From: Pseudomonadota bacterium
GTDB taxonomy: Bacteria > Verrucomicrobiota > Verrucomicrobiia > Limisphaerales > SXTU01
Assembly: GCA_009924135.1 (NCBI GenBank)
Contig: RFSE01000009.1
Location: forward strand, 1 to 64,000
Direction of reading: 5' to 3'
DNA length: 64,000 bases
In this document: one piece after another, positions 50,797-60,800 of the stretch
How positions within the stretch are numbered: position 1 is the first letter of the stretch
Layout of the letters: the number at the start of each line of letters is the position of its first letter
Notes under the pieces: model-generated
Seen by the model: only the letters and a program-made list of their open reading frames with translations
Database searches by the model: none
Told to the model about the DNA's origin: nothing
Position numbers and translations under genes: made by a program

Positions 50797-51836
50797 ACCA
50801 ACGCGAGAAAGTTCTGGCCAGCCTGGTCATCGGCACTGCCGTCCTCTTCGGGGGCGGCCTGGGCATCCGCGCCTTCTTCTCCAAGCCGCTCGCCGAGATG
50901 GACAAGAAGATCCTCGCTGCGCGGGAGCGGCTCGAGAAAATCAATACCGAGCGCCGCAACTACTTTGCTGCTGAGGACCGCCTGAAAGGGCAGACCAAGC
51001 TGGCTTACGCCGACTCGGTGGACGAGGCCAGCGCCTTGTCCGGCGAGGTGCTCACGAAGCTGATTCTCAAGGCCGGTTTGAAGGAAGCGAACTTCACCCG
51101 CCTGCCGGTTGGTCCCCGCAAAATGCGCGGGGCCAATGAAATCGGCTGGAACGTCCAGGGCGACGGCCTGCTGCCCAGCGTGGTGAATCTGCTCTTTCTG
51201 CTCGAACAGTCCCCGTATCTTGAACGGCTCGACGGGTTGGTGGTTTCGACCGGCGACGTGCCCGGCCAGGTGCGCGTGCGTTTCCGCATCCTCTCGCTGG
51301 TGATCGATCCTGCGCCCGAAGTGAAGCGCGTGCCGCTGACCACGCTGGTCGGGCTCGATTCCCCGGAGCGTCGTTCGTTCGACGGCATCGTGTCGCGCGA
51401 CATCCTGCGGCCCTACATCAAGCGCCCACCGCCGCCGCCCGTGCCGCCCGCCAAGGGTGGTTCCGGATCGCCCACGAGCACGCCCGCCATTCCGGGTGCA
51501 CCGCCTGGACCGGAGACGTTCCGCATCGTGTCCTTGTCCGAATGGCAGGGGCAACCCGAGGTCCACGTGCGGAACCTGACCACGCAGAAGACCGACCGTT
51601 ACAAGCCTGGCGATGAACTGGCCGGTGGCACGATTGCGGTGGTGGACTATCGTTCGATGCCATTACCGGGCGGCAACGGTTTGCTGTCCTTCAGCCGCGT
51701 CATTGTGAAGGTGAAGGAGGAATTCTTCGCCGTCGAACACGGCCAGACGCTGGCCGACCTGCGCAAACTCGAACCGGAAAAACTTCCTCCCGGCCTGATA
51801 AAACCCGCCGCCGAAACCCCGCGTGGTCAGCCGTAA
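50793..51836 (+). CDS. gspM: GspM/PilO-like protein with GspC/PilP-like C-terminus
   Basis: 347 residues. A short cytoplasmic start, one membrane helix (LASLVIGTAVLFGGGLGIRA), a coiled coil about 35-65 and a ferredoxin-like domain (VNLLFLLEQSPYLERLDGLV) make the GspM/PilO part. A proline linker (KRPPPPPVPPAKGG) leads to a beta-rich end (FRIVSLSEWQGQPEVHVRNL, KPGDELAGGTIAVVDYRSM) that resembles the HR domain of GspC or PilP, the part that touches the secretin N0. No separate gspC is seen, so this fusion may do both jobs. Starts ATGA overlapping gspL. Confidence 0.75.
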   Translation: MNQREKVLASLVIGTAVLFGGGLGIRAFFSKPLAEMDKKILAARERLEKINTERRNYFAAEDRLKGQTKLAYADSVDEASALSGEVLTKLILKAGLKEANFTRLPVGPRKMRGANEIGWNVQGDGLLPSVVNLLFLLEQSPYLERLDGLVVSTGDVPGQVRVRFRILSLVIDPAPEVKRVPLTTLVGLDSPERRSFDGIVSRDILRPYIKRPPPPPVPPAKGGSGSPTSTPAIPGAPPGPETFRIVSLSEWQGQPEVHVRNLTTQKTDRYKPGDELAGGTIAVVDYRSMPLPGGNGLLSFSRVIVKVKEEFFAVEHGQTLADLRKLEPEKLPPGLIKPAAETPRGQP

Positions 51837-51848
51837 TTACTTTCCCCT

Positions 51849-54800
51849 ATGAACCGAACGCTTCAATCGCTCCTCGCCCTGGCCCTCGCCGGCGGCACGT
51901 TCACACTCGCGGCGCAGGACGCGCCCAAGCCCGCCGCGCCGGCCGCGCCCGCCGCCACTCCCGTTCCCGCTGCGCCCGCGAAGACTGTGACCATTGCCGC
52001 GCCCGCCGGTCCCGCCGCGTCCGCGCGTAACATCCGGTTTCAATTCGACGGCATCCCTTACGCCGATGTCATCGAGCGGTTCGCGCAGATGGCCAACAAG
52101 CCGCTGCTGGCCGGCACGAAGCCTGAGGGCACGCTCACTTACAACGACGCCAACGCCTACACTTACGCCGAGGCCCTCGACACGCTCAATGTCATCCTTT
52201 CGATGAAGGGGGTCATGCTCGTGGAGAACGCGAACTACCTCCAGCTCGTCCCGTTCAAGGAGCTGCCCTCCACGCCGCTGAAACTCCTGCGCGGTGCCAT
52301 GCCCAATGGTGACGTGCGGCCCGGTGAGGTCGTCACCGCCGTGCTCGATGCGAAGAACGTGGATTCGAAGGAAATCACCGAGTCGCTCACCGCCATGTTG
52401 TCCAACGCCGGCTCCCTCGCCGTGCTGCCGCGCGGACGCGGGCTGATCATCACCGACCGGTTGGGGAACATCCAACGCATCAAGACCCTGCTCGCGGCCA
52501 TCGAGACCGATGCCCCGGCCGAACGGCAGATGAAAACCTTCGCGTTGCAGCACACGTCCGGGGCGATTGTCGCCGACCTGCTGAACCGCACGTTCGGCGT
52601 CGCCACCGCGCCGAAGCGGCAGGAGTTCAACCCGACGACCAAGGCGATGGTGGTCTTGCCGCCCGACCCCAACGAATACATCACCGCCGTCTTCGACGAT
52701 GCCTCGCGCACGATGGTGCTTTTCGGGCCGCGTGAACGCATTGCGCTGGCCGAGGAACTGATCGCGAAGTTCGAGGAACGCGAAGGTCCGGCGGGCGACG
52801 TGCGCATCTACATGCTGCAAAGCACCCGGGCCGATGAACTGGCCACCATCATCCGCCAGGCCATTCCGGGCATCGCCGAGCCGAAGGAAACCGGCAGTGC
52901 CGCCGCCACGAAAGCGCGCGTCATCGCGGATGAGAAACAGAACCGCCTCATCGTCGCTTCGCCGGTCGCCGCGCTGTTGGAACAGATCGACCTGCTCATC
53001 AACCGCGTGGACAAGGGCATCACCGGCAATTTCGGCGGCACCAACAACGTCCCGTTCCGTACGCAGACCGTGCTGATGACGAAAGTGTTCCGCCCGCGCG
53101 CAACTGAGCCGAAGGACTTTGCGGCCATCGTCACCCAGGCCCTGACCCGCCGCGAACCCGGTGGCAAGGCCGGCACCACGGCCAGCGTCACGTTCGATGC
53201 CGGCAGCAAGAGCGTCGTCATCTCCGGTTCGCCTGGGGATCTTCAGACGGCGGCGGAAATCCTGACGCAGTTGGAGACCGGCACCTCGCAGCCGCAGGCG
53301 ATGCAGACGCGCTTCATCGAGGTCGGCACGGCGGCGGATGCCAAGCGGCTGCTGCCGTTGGTGGACGAGCTTTACCGCAACCAGATGAGCGGGGCGGGCT
53401 CGCTCGACATCGGAGCCCACGCGAAGCTGATGAGCGACGACAACGGCCGGCTGATCGTGACCGCGAGCGAGGCGCATTTGCTGCGCATTGAAGAACTGGT
53501 GAAGCAATTGCGCGGCAAAAACGGCGCGCCGATGAACCGCCAGCTTCAGATCGTCACGCTCAAAAACACCCGGCTCGAAACCGTCTTCCCTGGCTTTGAG
53601 AAGCTGCTCACGGACCGCATGGCCGACCGCCGCTATGAAGGCCAGCCAAAGCCCTCGGTGGTCCCTGACAACGCGAACAACCGGATGCTCGTCACGGCCA
53701 CGCCCGAGCAGCTCACCGAGATCGAGCAGCTCGTGCAGGTGGTGGACCTCGCCCCGACCACGCAACGCCGCGAGATGGTCGTCCTGCCGGTGCGCGCGAA
53801 GGCTCCGACCGAAATCATCACGCTCGCCACGCAACTGCTCGCGCAGATGGGCGGCCCCGGTACGGACCCGCAGATGGAGCCGAAGCTCATTCCCGATGCG
53901 AGCGGCAAGCAGATCATCGTGCTCGCCACGGCGAAGGACTTGACCCGCGTGCGCGAACTCGTGACGCAGCTCGACACGGCCACGACGGTGAACCTCGTCC
54001 GGCAGTTCCGTTCCATCGATTTGAACGCGCGTTCGGCGGTCGAACTCACCCCGCTGGTCACCCAGCTTTATGCGGAGCACCTCAAGGGTCAGAACGAACC
54101 GCCCGGTGGTGCGGCCACGTTGATCGCCGACCCGAAAAACAACCGCATCATGGTCAGCGGTGCGGATGCGGAGATCACCCGCGTGGAGGCCATCATCCGC
54201 CAGCTTGATCCCGCTGGCAAAAAGCCCGCGCGCGACGAGACGCGCGTCGTCCGCCTCAAGTCCGCCGTTGCCGCCGACCTCGCCGGGCTCGTCGAGAAAA
54301 GTCTCAACGCCCAGTCGCAGTCGGTGAAGGTCTTGGTCGACACGCGTAGTAACAGCCTTGTTCTCAGTGGCGAGCCGGACGCCGTCGAAGCTGCGTCCAA
54401 GGTCATCCAGCAGCTCGATACCTCGTCGGACGCGCAGCCGCGCGAGATGCGCGTCGTGGAGTTGAAGCAGGGCGACGCCACCAGCATCGCGGCCCTGGCC
54501 ACGCCGCTCGTCACGGAACTCCTCAAGAGCCAGCGCGGACCGGAATATGCGCCCTCCGTGAAGATCGTTGCCGATGCGACTTCCAACCGCCTCATCCTCA
54601 GCGGCCCGCACAATGAACTCACCGCCGTGAGCACCATCGTCGAGCAGCTCGACCAGGCTCCCGAGGGCGCGGGCGGGGCCAAGGTTTTCAAGCTCAACAA
54701 CGCCACTGCGAGCAAGGTGGTGAACGTCGTGTCGAACGCGATGGTCAAGTTTGACGCCCGCAACCAGCCCATCCGCCGCGTGACCGTCTCCGCTGATCCC

Positions 54801-57800
54801 GAGTCCAACAGCATTGTCGTCGCGGGTACGCGCGCGGACCTGAAGGATGCCGAGAACATCATCCAGCGCCTCGACAACGAAGGCATTGATCCGTCGAGCA
54901 TGGAGAAACCCAAGGCGATGAAGATCGTCGAGGTGCGCGGGGACGCGGATGCCCTGGCGACCCTGGCCACGAAGGTCTTTCTGGCCCAGAGCGGCGGCAG
55001 CCACCTCGCGACGAATTTGGTCAGCATCACCCCCAACGGCCGTCGCATCATCGTGCTTGCCCCGCCCGCCGTGCTGCCGCAGGTCGAGTCGCTCCTCAAC
55101 TCGCTGGACGCGCAGCCGGACCAGACCCAGCGCGAGCTGCACGCCGTCCAATTGAAGAACGCTTCAGCAACGGAGCTGCTGCCCAAGGTCACGGCGGTCT
55201 ATACGGAACAGTCCGCCGGCAAGACGCAGAAGCCCGCGACCATTTACGCGGACCCGAGCGGTGTGCGTTTGACGGTGTATGGCACCAAGCAACAGGCCGA
55301 GTCCATCCAGCAGATCGCCGACACGCTCGCGGGTGATGCCCCGGCGGCGCGCGAGACGAAGGTCATCGATCTGGGCAAGCTCGCCGAAGCGAAGCGCGTG
55401 ATGGCGCTGGCCCAGCAGGTGTACAAGGACCAGTTGGCCGCCACGCCGCAGTTGGGTGCTGCGGACGCACAGATGATCAGCGATGGTGTTTCCGGCCGCG
55501 TCATCATCAATGCCCGGGCCGAGCACCTGAAGACCATCGAGGATATCTTCGCCCGTTTTCAGCCCAACCTCACGGCCACTCCGACCCGCGAAACCAAGAC
55601 CATCGACGTCGGCACGGCCAATGACGTGGAACGCCTCTTGCCGCTCGTGCAGAAGCTCTATCTTGAGCAGTGGAAGGACAAGCCGGAGACCGATCCTGCC
55701 GATGCGCAAATGGTGGCGGATCCGCAGGGCGGACGGGTGATCGTCACGGGCCGGCCGGAGCACGTGAAGGAAATCGAGGCGTTGTTCCAGAAGCTCGGCA
55801 CGGGCAAGGCCCGCTCCTCGGTGCGCGACACGCGCATCTTCGACCTCACCGCTGCGAGCGCCGTCGAACTGGCCGCCACGGTGAAGCTGCTTTACCTCGA
55901 ACAGGCCAAGGCCCGCTTCGGTGCGCGTGTCCCTGACACCCTCATCACCCCGGACACCGGGGCGAACCGCCTGATTGTGGTGGGTGAAAAGGAGGAAGTC
56001 GAAGCGGTGGCTGAGCTCATCAAGAAGCTCGACACCACCGCCGGGCAAAGCGCCACGGCGCGCGTGTTCAAAATCAAGTCTGCTGATCCCGCCAAGGTCG
56101 CCGAGGTCCTCGGCACCGCGCTGGTGCGCTTCGATGCCGCCGGGCGGGCGCAGAAACGCGTGACCGTTTCCGTGGACGCCAAGACCCGGACGCTCATCGT
56201 GACCGGCGATGCGAAGGAGTTGCAGGCCGTGCCCGCGATCATCGAGCAGCTCGACCAGTCGCTCGGCGAGCAGCCGTCCCGGCGGATGCAGGTGGTCGCG
56301 CTCAAGCCCGGCGTGTCCACGGACGTGGCGGCGAAGGCCCGCAAGTTTTACGACGACCAGCTCAAGAGCCAGCCCGAGCTGGCATTGACCGAGCTGTTGG
56401 TCATGGAGGACGCCGCCAGCAACCAGTTGATTCTCGCGGGCAGCGACGAGCAGTTGAAACTCTATGGCAAGATTCTCGATGACTTGCAGGCCATGCAGGC
56501 CGTGCCGGGTGAGCGGGTGACGCGTTTCGTGGAACTGGGCCAGCCCGAGGAAGTGCTGCGCGTGCTGCCGCTCCTGCGCTCGCTCTACGAGGAACGCTGG
56601 AAGAACCGGTCGCTCACCGATCCGGCCGACGCGACGATCATGCCCGACAGCAAGAACAGCCGGATCATCCTGAGCGGGCGGACCAACCACCTCGCCGAAC
56701 TCGAAGCCATCATCGCCCAGGTGCGCGGCAAATCCGCCAACGACCCGCGCGAAACACGCTTTTTCGATCTGGTCAGCAGTGATGTCACCACCCTGGCTGC
56801 GACCTTGCGCCCGCTCTATCTGGAGCAGGCCCGCTCGCGTCCCGGCGGAACGTCCCGCGATACGTTGATCATTGCCGAGACGAATTCCAACCGCCTGATT
56901 GTTACGGCCACGACGAATGAACTGGATGCCGTGGCCGGGCTGGTCAAGGAACTGGACAAGAGCAGCACGCAGAACGCGGGGGCCCGCATCTTCCGCCTCA
57001 AAATCGCCGATCCCGCCCAGATCACGGAAATCCTCACCAACGCTTTCGTGACGGTGGACCGGCTGGGCCGGCCGACCCGGCGGATCAGCGTGGTGGTGGA
57101 TGCGAAGAATCGCAGCCTCATCGCCACCGGCGAGGCCAAGGATTTGCAGGCCGCCGCCCAGATCATCGAGCAGTTGGATGTGCCGGCTGGCACGGACACC
57201 CCGCGTACCATGCGCATCTTTTCCCTCAAAGGCCGCCGGGCCACCGAGACCGCGCCCAAAATCAAACAGGTTTTTGAGGAGCGCGCCCGCACGCTGCCAG
57301 ACGTGGGGACCGCCGGGGCCTTGATCATCGAGGACATCCCCGGCAACCAGCTCATTTTTGTCGGCACGGAGAAGCAGCTCGCCCTCATGCAGGATGTGGC
57401 CGACGTGATGGACAAGGCCGGCAATGCGCTGGGCCGCGAAGTGCGCGTGATTCAGTTGCAGCGCAATTCCGCCGCCGCCGTCGCCGCGACCCTGGCGCGG
57501 CTCTATCCGCGCCAGACCGGCACGGTGGACCGCGAGGACCGGATGCTCATCAGCACCGGCGGCGATGACAACACCCTGATCGTGGATGCGAACCGCACGA
57601 CGCTGGAACAGGTCGAGCAACTGGTGCGCGTAATGGAATCCGAGCCGACCGCCGAGAAAACGAGCTTCCAGACGGTGCAGTTGACCAAGGGCCGGGCCGA
57701 AGAGGTCGCGACCGCCGTCATGGCGTCCTACAGCGCCAAGCTGACCAAGGGCAAGCTCCCGCGCACGACCGTCACCCCGGTCAGTGGCGCCAACACGCTG

Positions 57801-60800
57801 CTCATCAACGGCCCGAGCACCGAGGTGGACGAGGTGATGAAGGTCATCCAGAACCTTGATGTGGAGAGCAAGGCCAATGAGATTGAAATCCGCATTTACA
57901 AGCTGGAGAACGGCAAGGCCAAGGAAGTCTCCGAAATCATCCAGCAGTTGCTGCAAACGGTTTCGCGCGGCAAGGGCAAGGGCGTTGGTGGAGCTGCGAA
58001 TGTGGTTGTGGATGAGCGGGCCAATTCGCTCCTCATTTCCGGCACGCAACAACACTTCAAAGTCGTGGAGAAAATCCTGCCGACGCTCGACAAGGCCCCG
58101 GAGCGCTCGGAGCGCGATGTCCAGTTCGTCTGGCTGAAGAAGGCGAAGGCGCTCGACGTGGTATCGAAACTGGAAGGGATGTTCACCGACCGCCCCAAAG
58201 TGGAGCAGCCCGTCATCGAAGCGGACAGTCAGAACAATTCCATCACCATCATCGCCCGGCGCAATGACCTGGCACAAATTCAGGACCTCATCAACCGCCT
58301 CGACGAGCAGAGCAAGGACAACAGCCTCCAGGTCCGCCTGCGCCCGCTCGACCGCGTGGTGGCCGAGCAGATGGCCAAGATGTTGCAGAACATCTACCCA
58401 CAGATGTCGCGTGGCACCGTGCGCGTCGTGGAGAAGCTGGATCCGCCCAAGGCAGGGTTGACGAACGCACCCACGGCGACGCCGGCCACCAACTCGCCGG
58501 CCCTCCGCCCGCTGACCCCGGTGCAGTCCGTCCCCGCGGACACCAACGCGCCGCTTGAGGTGGTCATTGCCGTGGACAAGAGCGCGAACTCGCTGATCCT
58601 CTCCGGCCCGAGTGCGGAACTGGATAACATCGACCGTATCATCAACGACCTCTCGTTGAACTTCTACAGCAACGAGGCCGAGTTCCGCCTGTTTCCGCTG
58701 AAGGACGCGGACCCGGTGGTGGTGGCCCGCACGCTCAATGAACTGCTGCATGTCCCGCCGGTCACGATTCCGCCCACTCTTCCGGGGCATCCCCACACCG
58801 TCGTGCCGCAGCAGCCGCGCATCACCGTGGTGGCCGAGCAGCGCACCCGCAGCGTGATCGTGCGGGCGCGCCCGACGGATTTCACGCTGATGGAGTCGCT
58901 CATCAAGCAGCTCGATGAAAACGGCCAGACCACCCAGTTGGAGTTCCGCGTGGTGCCCCTCACGAACGCTCCGCCCGACAAGGTGCTGCCGCTCGTGCAG
59001 CAGATGATCACGCAGCTCAACGTCAACCGCCCCGGTGAACCAGTCACCGTCGCCATTGATCCCCGTTCGCGCGGTTTGCTGCTGGTGGGCCGCGACTCCG
59101 TCCTCAAGCAGGTCGAAAAGATGATCCAGTCGCTCGACAAGCCCGCGCAACACGTCGAGGCCGAGGTGATGGTCTATTCACTCAAGAAGGCCAGCGCCAC
59201 GCAGCTCGCGCTGGTGTTGCAGAACATGATCCGGCCCGGGTTGCAGGGCACCCAGACTCCCGAGGCCCGCGAGTTGCAGGAGCAAGTCCGCCGGCTGCGC
59301 GTGCTGGGCGACAGCGGCGAGGCCGTGATGCTGGATCTGACCAAGCCCATCAAGATCGTTCCGGACGGCACGGGTGGCGGCAACCGGCTGTTGCTCACCT
59401 CCACGCCGGACAACCTCAAGGCACTCGTCGCCGTGGTCGAACTGATGGACACGCCGCAGGTCGTCGAGGGCGTGAACGTCCGCATCATCAAGCTTCAGCA
59501 CGCGGATGCCGCCACCGTTTCGACGACGTTGCAGAGCATCTTCACGCAGGGCAAGCAGCTCGCCATCGGCCCCAGCGGCCCCGGCGCGCAGCCCGAGGGT
59601 CTGACCGGCAAGGCGTTGGTCAACCCGGTGGGCATCGGCGTGGACGCCCGGTCGAACACGCTCATCCTCAGCGGCCAGAACGAGTCCATCGAACTGGCCT
59701 CGAAGTTGATCGAAGACCTCGACAAGCCGGTCGAGCGGTTTGTGACGGAGGTGAAACTGTTCCGCCTCAAGCACGCCTCGGCCCTGCGCCTCGTGCCGTT
59801 GCTGCAATCCGTCTTTGCCGAAGGGCCGGTCGTGCCGGGTACCGAGGGCTTGAATACGCAGATCACCCGGATGCGCACGCTCAAGGATGCCGGCACCCCG
59901 AGCACCACCGAACGTGCCAAGGCCCGCGCCGCGCTCATCATCCAGGCCGACGACCTCTCCAACATCCTGATCGTCGCCGCCCGCAGCGACATGGTGCCGC
60001 TCATTGGCGATGTGGTGGAACAGCTCGACATTCCGTCCGCCTCCGGACTGGAAACGGTGCGCATCTTCCCGCTCGCCCACGCCGAGCCGGCGGTGGTGCA
60101 AAAGATTCTGGCCGACCTCTACACGGCGCAGAAGCCCGGCAATGTCCGCAACGAGGACAAGCCGGTCATCACGGTGGACGAGCGCACCGGTGCGCTGATC
60201 GTCGCCGGCAATGCGAAGAGCTTCGCCATCATCGAGGGACTGCTGAAGCAGCTCGATCAGAAGCTGCCGTTTGATTTGCGCGACATCCGCATCCTGCCGC
60301 TGGAGCACGCGGATGCGACCGTCGTGGCCGGCACGTTGCAGAAGCTCATGGATGCGCGCCTCACCCAGCGCGTGACTTTGAACAAGGGCCAGTCGGACGC
60401 GCTCAAGGTGGTGATCCTCGCCGACAACCGCAGCAACTCGCTGCTCATTGGCGGTGGCCGCGACAGTTTCGAAATGGTGGAGACGCTGGCCAAGCAGCTG
60501 GACAACGCCGGCCCCGCGCTGAGCGGGCGCATCCGGCTGATCCCGCTCCAGTTTGCCGACGCCCGGCTGGTGGCGACCACGATGACGACGCTGTTCGATC
60601 AGCGTTACTCCGCTTTGCGCGCCACGGATGTCCAGCGCAACAAGCCGGTCATCCTGGCGGACCCGCGCAGCAACAGCCTGCTCATCACGGCGAATCAGGA
60701 CGACAACCGGGCCATTGACGAACTGCTCCTGAAGCTCGACAACCGGATGGACAATCCGTCGCTCCAGCTCACGGTCATCCCGCTCAAGCACAACGATGCC

